From Clostridiales bacterium (GTDB lineage Bacteria; Bacillota; Clostridia; Oscillospirales; Oscillospiraceae), in assembly GCA_012521555.1 (NCBI GenBank), contig JAAYMC010000023.1:1-35459 (forward strand): DNA of 35,459 nt, in the 5' to 3' direction. Shown here one piece after another: positions 16,599 to 24,597 of this stretch. Position 1 is the first letter of the stretch. Every line of letters starts with the position of its first letter. The position numbers and the translations under genes were made by a program. The notes beneath the pieces were generated by a model. The model was not told where the DNA came from. It made no database searches and was given only the letters and a program-made list of their open reading frames with translations.

Positions 16599-17981
16599 AT
16601 GAACGAGCAGAAACCGGAAGTACAAATCCACCCTCTGGAACCAACTCCTCACCCTGAGCGCCCATTAGGTTTGATGGCGCTCGTCACCATCGCGCTTGGA
16701 AATGTATTTAGCTCCTCCGTTTACGCCCTTCAGGCGCCCACCTCGGCTATGACGGGCCGTTCGGCGTGGCTGGCGTTTGGCCTGGCGGTCATCGTCGGGT
16801 TCCTCACCATCCTCCCGAACCTGCTTGTCAGCGGCGCCGTCAGCTTCAAGGGCGGCGACTTCTCCCTCGTCCAGCTCGGCCTGGGCAAGCGTGCCAGCGG
16901 CATCTTCGCGTGGAACTTCATCCTCATGTGCATCGGCATCGCCATTTCCACCTCCGCAATCAGCGGCTACGTCACCACGCTGTGGCCCGGCGCGCCCGGC
17001 AAAATTATCGCGATTATCGTCACCGTCCTGATTTTCCTGCTGAACATATCGCCGATCAAGGCCATCAGCAAAGCGCAGAACATCATGTTCTATCTCCTTT
17101 GCCTTGCGACGGCCACCTACATCATCTACGGCCTGTTCCACATTAAGCCCGGTGCCTTCGATTTCAGCGCGGGCAACTACTTCCCCAACGGCGGCAGGGG
17201 CTTCATCCAGGCCACAACCACATTCTGCGTCACAACCGGCTTCTATGTGCAGGTGTACGCGCTGGCCCTGCAGGCGAAAAACCCCCGCAAGCACATCCCG
17301 AAATCCATGCTCATCACCGCCGTCATCATCCTGTTCCTCTATCCGCTGATGACGTTCGTCAACGTCAACACGCTGCCCTGGGAGCAGACGGTCGGCCAGA
17401 CGATGGTCGGAACCGCGAGCTCTCTCCTCCCCACGGGCCTGTTTATCTTCTTCATCATCTGCGGGCCGATTCTCGCCACCGCCACAACGCTCAACGCCGG
17501 CTTCCTCGGCCTGTCCAAGCCCTTCGCAAGCTCCGCGGAATCCGGATGGCTCCCCAAAGTCGTGGGCAAAAAGAACAGGTTCGGCGCCCCCTACGTCACG
17601 CTCGCCATCCTTCTCGCCGCCGCCGTTATCCCCTACCTGTTTACGGATAACGTCAGCGTCATCGCGAACCAGACCGTCCTCGTGCAGACGCTGATCAAGC
17701 TGTTCCCGCTGGTCGCCGCGTGGCGGATTCCCACCAAGTATCCCGAGTTCTGGAAAACCGGCCTGTTCCGCAAGATGCCACTGCCCGTCTTCTACATCAT
17801 CATGGGCGTGTGCACGGCCGTTCAGCTTGCCCTGTTTATCTCCTCCATGACGAACCTCACAACGGCTCAGGTTGTCATTGGCCTCGGCCTGTTCGTCGTT
17901 CTGTCGGCCATCGCCGTCATCTGGAACGCAGTGAAAGGCAAGGAGATTGACACCTCTATCGACTACGCGAGCATGAGCTAG
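16599..17981 (+). CDS. APC-superfamily amino acid/polyamine/organocation-type permease
   Basis: A 460-residue membrane protein with about twelve hydrophobic segments. The first, LGLMALVTIALGNVFSSSVY, corresponds to the unwound substrate-binding helix of APC transporters, and later helices follow the usual spacing (GPILATATTLNAGFLGLSKP as helix 8-like). The N-terminus is short and hydrophilic. AAGGAGG lies 8 nt before the ATG. APC carriers import amino acids, amines or other small carbon compounds by proton or sodium symport. Its place at the head of an oxidoreductase operon suggests it imports the substrate those enzymes oxidise, which could be an amino acid or a hydroxy acid; the sequence does not decide. 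Confidence 0.9.
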   Translation: MNEQKPEVQIHPLEPTPHPERPLGLMALVTIALGNVFSSSVYALQAPTSAMTGRSAWLAFGLAVIVGFLTILPNLLVSGAVSFKGGDFSLVQLGLGKRASGIFAWNFILMCIGIAISTSAISGYVTTLWPGAPGKIIAIIVTVLIFLLNISPIKAISKAQNIMFYLLCLATATYIIYGLFHIKPGAFDFSAGNYFPNGGRGFIQATTTFCVTTGFYVQVYALALQAKNPRKHIPKSMLITAVIILFLYPLMTFVNVNTLPWEQTVGQTMVGTASSLLPTGLFIFFIICGPILATATTLNAGFLGLSKPFASSAESGWLPKVVGKKNRFGAPYVTLAILLAAAVIPYLFTDNVSVIANQTVLVQTLIKLFPLVAAWRIPTKYPEFWKTGLFRKMPLPVFYIIMGVCTAVQLALFISSMTNLTTAQVVIGLGLFVVLSAIAVIWNAVKGKEIDTSIDYASMS

Positions 17982-18049
17982 TATAATGGTAAAGTAAGTT
18001 CAAAACTGCGCTTTATTAAGCCAGTTTCTGTCAAAGGAGGATACATAAT

Positions 18050-19513
18050 ATGAGCAACGAAAGGCTCAGGTACCATGGCCCTGCGGGCATGGCGCGCTAC
18101 CATATCCCCGGCCCCTCGGAAAACGACAAGCGGTTTGTCCCCAGCGTCACAACCGTCACCGAGCCCCCCCGGGAGATTAAGGTCGTCAGCGAGGCGGACG
18201 TCATCGTCGTCGGCGGCGGCCCGGGCGGTTTCGCCGCGGCCGTCTGCGCCGCGCGGATGGGCGCCAGGACGGTTCTGCTGGAGCGGTACGGCCACCTCGG
18301 CGGCATGTGCACCGGCGGCCTCGTCAACATCATCCCGAACCTCAGCGACATCGGCGGCACCCAGTACATCGGCGGAATCTGCCAGGAGTTTATCGACAGG
18401 CTGGACAAGCAGGACGCTGCCTTCCACCCCTTTAAGCTCGACTGGGGCTCCACCGACGAGTCCGTGCTGAAGTACTACAAGGACTGCAGCTTCCACCACT
18501 TCTTCATCCGCAAAAACAAGGAAGGGAAAGACGCCCTTCTCTACTCCGCCATCATCGACCCTGAAATCGGGAAGAACGAAATCAACAGGATGGTCATGGA
18601 GGCCGGCGTCAAGCTGTACCTGCACTCCTGGGTGACGAACGTCATCATGGATGGCAACCAGGTCAAGGGCATCATCTTCGAGAGCAAGTCCGGCCGGCAG
18701 GCCGTGCTCGGCAAGGTCATCATCGACTGCACCGGCGACGGCGACCTGCTCACATGGACCGGCGCTCAGTACGAAGACGACATCGGCGCGGACCTGCGCA
18801 TCAAGCACCTGTGCTTCGGCTACTGGATCGGCGGCGTGGAATTCCGCGCGTTCGACAAATTCGTCAGCTCCCGCCCGGACGACTACATCGCCCTGAAAAA
18901 CGAGCTGCACGACAAAGGGCTGTACATCAGCTTCTTCAGAGGCATGCTCAAGAACCAGGAGCACACGGCGTGGCTGCACCCGCACTTCATCGCCGAGTGC
19001 CAGACGGACGTGGAGGAAATGACGCGCATGGACGTCGCGGCGCGCGAAAAAGCCGTCCAGACCTGGGAGCTCCTGCGCGACAAGGCCCCCGGCTTTGAAA
19101 AGAGCTACATCCATCTCACCTGCGCGCAGCTTGGCACCACCGGCGGGCGCCGTCTCGTCGGCGAGTACTCCCTCAGGGAGGACGACCTGCGCCGCACCGA
19201 GCCCTTTGAGGACACCATCGCCATCTTCCCGAACAACGACCGCGGCAAGGAATCCCTCGAGCACCCCGTCGTCTACGTCCCCTACCGCACTCTCATTCCG
19301 CGGGACATCGAAGGGTTTATGGTGGCCTGCCGCGCCTTCTCCTCGGACGACGAGGCCAACTCCTGCTTCAACCTCATCCCCCACTGCATGTGCTTCGGCC
19401 AGGCGGCCGGCACGGCGGCGGCCATGGCCGTACAGGAGGGCATCAGCGTCCGGAACGTTCCGTTCGGCAAACTGCGCGAGCAGCTGCTTAAACAAAACGT
19501 GATACTCCCCTAA
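18050..19513 (+). CDS. FAD-dependent oxidoreductase (PF12831 type)
   Basis: A 487-residue flavoprotein. After about 45 residues it shows the ADP-binding motif DVIVVGGGPGGFAAAVCAAR, then ERYGHLGGMCTGGLVN, the Gly-rich hallmark of the PF12831 FAD family, and a second nucleotide contact VIIDCTGDGDLL near residue 230. The C-terminus carries FMVACRAFSSDDEANS and FGQAAGTAAAMAVQEG, which complete the FAD site. Members oxidise or dehydrogenate varied small molecules, and many are uncharacterised. AAAGGAGG precedes the ATG at 18050. It lies 68 bp after the permease and 86 bp before the first GlcD-like gene, so it belongs to the same locus. It lacks a signal peptide and membrane segments and should be cytoplasmic. 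Substrate unknown. Confidence 0.9.
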   Translation: MSNERLRYHGPAGMARYHIPGPSENDKRFVPSVTTVTEPPREIKVVSEADVIVVGGGPGGFAAAVCAARMGARTVLLERYGHLGGMCTGGLVNIIPNLSDIGGTQYIGGICQEFIDRLDKQDAAFHPFKLDWGSTDESVLKYYKDCSFHHFFIRKNKEGKDALLYSAIIDPEIGKNEINRMVMEAGVKLYLHSWVTNVIMDGNQVKGIIFESKSGRQAVLGKVIIDCTGDGDLLTWTGAQYEDDIGADLRIKHLCFGYWIGGVEFRAFDKFVSSRPDDYIALKNELHDKGLYISFFRGMLKNQEHTAWLHPHFIAECQTDVEEMTRMDVAAREKAVQTWELLRDKAPGFEKSYIHLTCAQLGTTGGRRLVGEYSLREDDLRRTEPFEDTIAIFPNNDRGKESLEHPVVYVPYRTLIPRDIEGFMVACRAFSSDDEANSCFNLIPHCMCFGQAAGTAAAMAVQEGISVRNVPFGKLREQLLKQNVILP

Positions 19514-19534
19514 GACTTTTCAACTCCCCACCGG

Positions 19535-19565
19535 ATAAGCCCTTCATGTCACATGGAGGGCTTAT
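19535..19565 (+). other. Intercistronic hairpin
   Basis: A near-perfect 31-nt palindrome: ATAAGCCCT (19535-19543) pairs with AGGGCTTAT (19557-19565), and the interior extends the stem to about 13 bp with a small loop. No T-run follows, so it is not a standard terminator. It sits between the FAD oxidoreductase and the GlcD-like gene, 34 bp before the latter's ATG, where it could affect mRNA processing, stability or partial termination. Confidence 0.6.
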
Positions 19566-19599
19566 TCCACAATTCATCGGCTAAGGAGGAACGACGGCG

Positions 19600-20916
19600 A
19601 TGCTGTACCCTGAAAACACAAGGCAGCTTGAAGCCATCATTCAAAAGGCCCGTGAGACGAAAACGCCGCTTGTGGCGGTCAGCTCCCGCGGCCCGCACCT
19701 GCACGGCGCGTCGGAAAACCCGAATGCGGAAACCGTGGATTTTTCGCGGATGAACCGCATCATCAAAATCGACCGGCGCAGCCGGTACGTGCGCGTCGAG
19801 CCGGGCGTGACGTTCGACATGCTCATTCCCGAAGTCAGGGCGGCCGGCATGCGGCTGAACATCCCCTTCCTGCCGCGCGCCGGGAAATCGGTGGTCGCCA
19901 GCGCGCTTGAGCGGGAGGCCGTGCTCATCCCGAAATACCAGTACGACTACACCGACCCGCTTCTGACGGTCGAGGCGGTGTTTGGCACGGGCGACGCGTT
20001 CCGGACAGGCTCGGCGGCCGGCCCCGGCACGCCGGAGGAGACCCGCGCCGACATGGTCGTGCCCTGGGGCCCGGGCTGCATCGACTATCTGCGCTTTTTC
20101 TCCGGCGCGCAGGGCACCATGGGCTTCGTCACATGGGCCACGCTTAAGACGGAGGTCCTGCCGGCCCTCACAAAGCTCTATTTCGTGCAGGCCGAAAGCG
20201 CGGAAAAGCTCACCCGCCTTGCCAGTATCCTTCTCAAGCGGCGCATCCCCGACGAGTGCGTCATCTTAAGCCGCGCCGATTTCGCCGGCGCTTTCGCGAT
20301 GAGCGCCGAGGAGGAGGAAAAGCTCCTTAAAGCTCTAGCGCCGTGGACGATGATCTGCCGCGTCAGCGGTTTTGACCGCTACCCCGAAGAGCGCGTGAGC
20401 ATCTACGAGGGCTATCTGAAGGACGAATGCGCGCAGGCGGGCCTTGAGGCGGTCACGGAACTCGGCGGCCTGCCCGGCCTTGCCGAAAAGGTAGAGTCCA
20501 TGATAGCCGACTGCGACCGGCGGGAGACGTACTGGAAGATGCGCCGGGGCGGCGTGCGGCAAATCGACATGCTCGCCCCGCCGAGCCGCGCGCCCCGCCT
20601 GATAGAAATCCTCGAAAACCTTCGCTGCCCCGGGGACTTTGGCATCACGGTGCAGCCGCAGGTGCAGGGCATGGCCTTCCGCATCGAGTGCAGCGTGTAC
20701 TTTAGCGGCGCTCCTGAGGAGGCCGGCCAGGTGGACAAGGCCCTTGAGGACGCAGCGCGCGAGCTTTACGAGGCGGGCGCCTACTTTGACAGGCCCTACG
20801 GGAGTCTGTCCAAACTCGCGTACGCGGCCGACCCGGTCTCCACCGAGGCAATGAGGAAGCTGAAGAAGATATTCGACCCGGACAACATCCTCAATCCGGG
20901 AAAACTGTGCTTTTGA
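19600..20916 (+). CDS. FAD-binding oxidase, GlcD/FAD_binding_4 family (flavoprotein A)
   Basis: A 438-residue flavoprotein of the PCMH/vanillyl-alcohol-oxidase superfamily. The N-terminal FAD domain begins with a PP-loop-like segment (LVAVSSRGPHLHGASEN), then IIKIDRRSRYVRVEPGVTF, and a GAQGTMGFVTWATLKTE motif in place of the usual SEGTLGIIT. The C-terminus ends in the classic signature (LKKIFDPDNILNPGKLCF). The usual RGGGTGLSGG loop is changed, so covalent or tight FAD binding would need a test. Homologues such as glycolate or lactate dehydrogenase subunits oxidise 2-hydroxy acids and pass electrons to a GlcF-type Fe-S partner. Here that partner is the next gene, 11 bp away. AAGGAGGAA precedes the ATG. 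It is nearest to GlcE/GlcD by architecture, not by clear orthology. Confidence 0.87.
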   Translation: MLYPENTRQLEAIIQKARETKTPLVAVSSRGPHLHGASENPNAETVDFSRMNRIIKIDRRSRYVRVEPGVTFDMLIPEVRAAGMRLNIPFLPRAGKSVVASALEREAVLIPKYQYDYTDPLLTVEAVFGTGDAFRTGSAAGPGTPEETRADMVVPWGPGCIDYLRFFSGAQGTMGFVTWATLKTEVLPALTKLYFVQAESAEKLTRLASILLKRRIPDECVILSRADFAGAFAMSAEEEEKLLKALAPWTMICRVSGFDRYPEERVSIYEGYLKDECAQAGLEAVTELGGLPGLAEKVESMIADCDRRETYWKMRRGGVRQIDMLAPPSRAPRLIEILENLRCPGDFGITVQPQVQGMAFRIECSVYFSGAPEEAGQVDKALEDAARELYEAGAYFDRPYGSLSKLAYAADPVSTEAMRKLKKIFDPDNILNPGKLCF

Positions 20917-20927
20917 GGGAGGCGGCT

Positions 20928-22175
20928 ATGGCAAATCTGGCTGATTTCAAATACACCATGGAGTCCTGCAACCACTGCGGGCAGTGCAAGTGGATTCTGC
21001 CGGCCCGTATGAAGGGCTGGGACTTTGCGAGTGTATGCCCCCTGCACGAGTTCCATGGGTTTGACGCCTACTCCGGGCAGGGCCTCATTCAAATCGCGAA
21101 AGAGCGCCTCGACGGCAAGCTCGAATACGGCGACGGCCTTGAGACGCTGCTTTACGCCTGCCCCGCCTGCGGCGCCTGCGACATAAACTGCAAAAGCGTG
21201 CGCGACATGGAGGTGCTCGACACCATCTATGCCCTGCGGGAAGACTGCGTCGAGGCAGGATACCTCCCCGAACCCCTCCGGCGCACAGCGGCAAACGTGG
21301 AGGAAACCCACAACATCTACGGCAAGCCCCATTCCGAGCGGTTTGCGTGGCTGCCGCCCGATTTCAGGGACGACCCGGAGGCTGACACCGCCCTGTTCGT
21401 CGGCTGCAGCGCCTACCGCTACCCCGATATCGCGCTCGCGGCAATCCGCATCCTCCGCGCCGGCGGCGTGAAATTCAAGCTCCTGCGCGAGGACGAGTGG
21501 TGCTGCGGCGCCCCGCTCTGGCGCACAGGCCAGCGCGAGGCGGCCGAAAAGCTCATCCGCCGCAACGTGGACACATTCCGCCGCCACGGGATTCAGACGG
21601 TTATCACCGCCTGCGCCGAGTGCTTCGGCTCCTTCCGCGGCGGGTACCCGCGCTATGCCGACACGGAGGGGCTCGAATTTAAGCACATCACGCAGGTCGC
21701 CGCCGAGTTGCTCTCCGGCGGGAAGCTCCGCCTCCGCAAGGGCGATGAGCCATTGCGCGTGACATACCACGACCCGTGCATGCTGGGGCGGCTGTCCGAA
21801 AAGTACGTCCCGTGGGACGGGGAGATCAGGCCGTACGGCCTGCACGTGCCGGAAAAAGTGTGGCGCAGAGGCGAGCACGGCGTCTACGAAGAGCCCCGCG
21901 AAATACTCCGCGCCCTGGAGGGCGTCGAGCTGTGCGAGATGACGCGAAACTTAGAGGAGGCGCTCTGCTGCGGCGCTGCCGCCCGGGACGTCGACCCCGA
22001 GTTTGCCGCGTGGACGGCCGCCGAGCGGCGCCGCGAGGCGAAGGCCGCCGGCGCTCAGGCCATCGTGTCCTGCTGCCCGTTCTGCCGGGACGCGCTGGGC
22101 AGCGACGGCGAAAACGCGCTGCCCTATCTGGACCTGACCGTTTTGCTGGCGGAAAGACTGAAGGAGGAGGCGTGA
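20928..22175 (+). CDS. Fe-S protein, GlcF/HdrD-like with two 4Fe-4S motifs and CCG domains
   Basis: A 415-residue protein. Two N-terminal ferredoxin-like motifs are visible: CNHCGQC followed 17 residues later by CP, and CPACGACDINCKS. Two cysteine-rich CCG-type domains follow: FVGCSAYRYPD with EWCCGAPLWRTGQ and TACAECFGSF, then YHDPCMLGR with LCCGAAA and VSCCPFCRDA. This is the layout of GlcF, LutA-like and HdrD-type subunits, which carry electrons from a flavoprotein dehydrogenase towards quinones or other acceptors. The start chosen is ATG 20928, with GAGGGAGG 6 nt upstream; the GTG at 20907 overlaps the upstream stop and has no good site. It lies between two GlcD-like genes, so all three probably form one complex. 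Confidence 0.92.
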   Translation: MANLADFKYTMESCNHCGQCKWILPARMKGWDFASVCPLHEFHGFDAYSGQGLIQIAKERLDGKLEYGDGLETLLYACPACGACDINCKSVRDMEVLDTIYALREDCVEAGYLPEPLRRTAANVEETHNIYGKPHSERFAWLPPDFRDDPEADTALFVGCSAYRYPDIALAAIRILRAGGVKFKLLREDEWCCGAPLWRTGQREAAEKLIRRNVDTFRRHGIQTVITACAECFGSFRGGYPRYADTEGLEFKHITQVAAELLSGGKLRLRKGDEPLRVTYHDPCMLGRLSEKYVPWDGEIRPYGLHVPEKVWRRGEHGVYEEPREILRALEGVELCEMTRNLEEALCCGAAARDVDPEFAAWTAAERRREAKAAGAQAIVSCCPFCRDALGSDGENALPYLDLTVLLAERLKEEA

Positions 22176-22176
22176 C

Positions 22177-23697
22177 ATGGCACTTTCAGCTCAAGCGTAT
22201 CGGGAACTGGCCGCGATCGTCGGCGAGCGCTACATCAGTTCAAAACAGCACATTCTGGCGGGCAACCGCGTCAGGACGCCGGAAATCCCCTTTGACTACC
22301 ACAGCGCGGACGCCATCCTGCTCCCCGGAAGCACGGAAGAGGTCGCCGCCATCGTGAAAGTGTGCAACAAATACGGGATCTGCTTCGTCCCCTTCATCTC
22401 CGGCACGCTCCCGGACGCCTACGCAAACCGCGCGGGCACCGTCCTTATACACTTAAAGCGCATGAACAGGATCCTTGAGATCAACGAGGAGGACCGCTAC
22501 GCGGTGGTGGAGCCGGGCGTGCGCCACGTCCAGCTCTACCCGGAGGTGCGGAAGAGGGGCCTGAGCTACACGGCCGCCTCCGTCGGCCCCGGCGGCTCCG
22601 TCCTCGCCAACTTCACGAGCACGTCGGGCGACCACCACACCCAGTACGGCTCGTCCCGGTCAAACCGCTATCTTCTGGCGGTGGAAATGGTCACGCCCGA
22701 AGGCGAAATCATCCGCACCGGCTCCCTTCAGGGCGGCTGCGGCTGGTTCTGCCCGGACGGACCGGGCCCGAGCCTGCGGAGCATCATCAAGGGCTATTTC
22801 GGCAGCCACGGGCAGCTCGGCATCATCACGAAAGCGGCCGTCGCCCTCGACGCGTGCAAGGGCCCGGCTGAAATCCGCACCGAAGGCGTCAGCCCGCACC
22901 ACCGCGTCTATTTCGACAGCGACTTAAGCCGCGTCTACGTCTTCAATTACGACAACATCCAGAACGTGTGCCAGGCCATGCTCGCCCTCGGCGAGGCGGA
23001 GGTCTGCTCCACCGTCCAGAAGTACTTCTACCTGCCGCTCACGCTCCTGATGAGCGACTCGGCCAACGACTTCTGGAAAAAATGGACGAGCGGCTACAAA
23101 GAGGCCATGTCCATGCCCCTCGTGGTGCACATCGCCGCCCAGTCGGTGCGCGAGCGGGAATACGAGGAAAAAATCCTGTTCGACGTCGTGCGGGAAACGG
23201 GCGGCAAGAGGCTGCCCGAGGAGCTTGAAAACTGGTGGACGGAGCACATGGACTACTTCATGGTCGTCAGCCGCCTGCAGAGCGTCCTGCGCTTAGGCGG
23301 CGGCTGGATGCCCATCAAGCTCGGCGCCGATTCCGTCCAGCATATCTGCGACGTGGGCGAGTCCATCGGGGAGTACATCTATGAGTTTACCGAGACGGGC
23401 AAAATCTTCGACGCGCCCGAAAACTACCAGATCATCCCGATGGAATACGGCCACTTTGCCCACATCGAGCTGCTGTTTATGTGGGACAGGACAAATCCCG
23501 CCGCCATGAAAGGCGTCGCGGAATTCCGCGCGCGGTCCCGCGAAGAGGACCTGCGCCGCCACTTCCACGCCGAGGACGTCGGCTGCCTCAACCCGACGCT
23601 CCTGCAGCTCGGGCCTCTCTACAGCAACTGCCATATATGGATGCAGAAAATTAAAGAAAGCTTTGACCCGAACAACGTAGCCAACCCCATGTTGTAA
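22177..23697 (+). CDS. FAD-binding oxidase, GlcD/VAO family (flavoprotein B)
   Basis: A 506-residue protein of the PCMH-type FAD superfamily. It contains ADAILLPGSTEEVAAIVKVC, the FAD strand, a divergent PP-loop (FVPFISGTLPDAYANRAG), RYAVVEPGVRHVQLYPEV, a VLANFTSTSGDHHTQYGSSR substrate-side loop and YFGSHGQLGIIT in the SEGTLGIIT position. The end, KESFDPNNVANPML, is typical of the family. It is more canonical than flavoprotein A. AAGGAGGAGG overlaps the end of the Fe-S gene and the ATG follows its stop by one base, so the two are translationally coupled. Together with A and the Fe-S protein it parallels GlcD-GlcE-GlcF, but the gene order flavoprotein-FeS-flavoprotein differs from E. coli glcDEF. 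No EtfAB genes accompany it in this window. Confidence 0.9.
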   Translation: MALSAQAYRELAAIVGERYISSKQHILAGNRVRTPEIPFDYHSADAILLPGSTEEVAAIVKVCNKYGICFVPFISGTLPDAYANRAGTVLIHLKRMNRILEINEEDRYAVVEPGVRHVQLYPEVRKRGLSYTAASVGPGGSVLANFTSTSGDHHTQYGSSRSNRYLLAVEMVTPEGEIIRTGSLQGGCGWFCPDGPGPSLRSIIKGYFGSHGQLGIITKAAVALDACKGPAEIRTEGVSPHHRVYFDSDLSRVYVFNYDNIQNVCQAMLALGEAEVCSTVQKYFYLPLTLLMSDSANDFWKKWTSGYKEAMSMPLVVHIAAQSVREREYEEKILFDVVRETGGKRLPEELENWWTEHMDYFMVVSRLQSVLRLGGGWMPIKLGADSVQHICDVGESIGEYIYEFTETGKIFDAPENYQIIPMEYGHFAHIELLFMWDRTNPAAMKGVAEFRARSREEDLRRHFHAEDVGCLNPTLLQLGPLYSNCHIWMQKIKESFDPNNVANPML

Positions 23698-23740
23698 CCC
23701 CCCTCTCTCTTTCTGTTTTATAATAACCCCATTACCTCAA

Positions 23741-23782
23741 GGAAAAAGGCTTCAATCCCCTCGGGATTTGAAGCCTTTTTCC
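23741..23782. terminator. Bidirectional terminator after the flavoprotein operon
   Basis: A long stem: GGAAAAAGGCTTCAA then TCCC, a 3-4-nt loop, and the complementary GGGA then TTTGAAGCCTTTTTCC, with a single bulge. It works on either strand. Its core GGCTTCAA/TTTGAAGCC is shared with the terminator at 1779-1818. Confidence 0.9.
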
Positions 23783-24060
23783 TCTCCCCGCCGCCCGGCG
23801 TGCGCAAACGGCAAAAACCCGTTTGAGAAAAGCGCCGGAAAAGCCGTCATGCGCGCGCTGAGATGCCTCGGCGCAGGATGATAATCGAATTTTCCCCGCC
23901 GCACCTGTTTTGAACGCTCATTCAAGAGCCTGCGCTCCCCGCCAGAGGCGGCGTTTTTCTCATTTCTTAAGGCGGAAAAATGCCCTTTGGTTTTACTTTC
24001 CCCTTTTGGTCGTGTATACTAATGAAGTAACTAATTAAAACGAAAAAATAAGGTGAAGAC
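23783..24060. other. Intergenic region before ybaK
   Basis: No gene is supported. A short CCGCC-AGA-GGCGG hairpin followed by CGTTTTT (23939-23958) is a weak second terminator. The ybaK promoter lies at 23992-24020. Confidence 0.4.
23992..24020 (+). promoter_or_regulatory. Promoter of the ybaK-like gene
   Basis: TTTACT (23992-23997), a 17-nt spacer and TATACT (24015-24020). Confidence 0.65.
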
Positions 24061-24540
24061 ATGGCATTTGTTGACGTAAAGAGATACTTTGAAAGCGCCG
24101 GCCTGGGAGACAGAGTCATCGAGCTGGAAGAGTCGAGCGCGACGGTGGAAAAAGCGGCCAACGCGATCGGGTGCGAGCCGCGGCTGATTGCGAAATCGCT
24201 GTCCTTCTGGATTAAGGGGAAGCCCGTTATCATCGTCGCGGCGGGGGACGCCAAGGTGGACAACAGGAAATTTAAAAACCTGTTTCAGGAGAAGGCGAAA
24301 ATGATCCCGCCGGATGAGGTTGAAGCGGCCGTCGGCCACGCGCCGGGCGGCGTGTGCCCCTTCGCCGTCAAGCCCGGCGTGACGGTTTATCTTGACGTGT
24401 CGCTCAAACGGTTCGAGAAGGTCTACCCGGCCGCCGGAAGCGGCAACAGCGCCGTTGAACTGACGCTCGAGGAGCTCAAAACCCACTCGCGCTTTACGGC
24501 GTGGGTCGACGTCTGCAAAGACTGGGAGGAAAACGCCTGA
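24061..24540 (+). CDS. YbaK/EbsC-family aminoacyl-tRNA deacylase (Cys-tRNA(Pro) deacylase-like)
   Basis: A 159-residue protein of the YbaK/ProX fold, the usual length for a free-standing deacylase. Key pattern: TVEKAANAIGCEPRLIAKSL near the N-terminus, with the conserved Lys that acts in catalysis, then PVIIVAAGDAKVDNRKFKNL, AVGHAPGGVCPFAV with the conserved Gly-Gly, and a C-terminal beta strand ending in VELTLEELKTHSRFTAWVDV. YbaK proteins hydrolyse Cys-tRNA(Pro) mischarged by ProRS, or related errors; relatives EbsC and ProXp-ala act on other mispairs, so specificity is only inferred. AAGGTGAAG precedes the ATG. It is led by its own promoter; the downstream SLH gene starts 57 bp later and may share the transcript. 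Confidence 0.9.
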   Translation: MAFVDVKRYFESAGLGDRVIELEESSATVEKAANAIGCEPRLIAKSLSFWIKGKPVIIVAAGDAKVDNRKFKNLFQEKAKMIPPDEVEAAVGHAPGGVCPFAVKPGVTVYLDVSLKRFEKVYPAAGSGNSAVELTLEELKTHSRFTAWVDVCKDWEENA

Positions 24541-24597
24541 CCGCGCCGCGCGCCGCTGCATCCCCAAAAACATAGAAAGAGAAAAAGAGGTAGAGAG

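Noticed and set aside
17982-18049. TATAAT just after the permease stop as an internal promoter
   Set aside because: There is no -35-like hexamer at a workable distance; the nearest TTGACA is about 29 bp away.
17978-19495. Long 505-residue minus-strand open frame
   Set aside because: It lies exactly opposite the FAD oxidoreductase gene; its composition (very rich in Val, Ala, Asp, Gly) is the shadow of GC-rich codons and it has no family motif.
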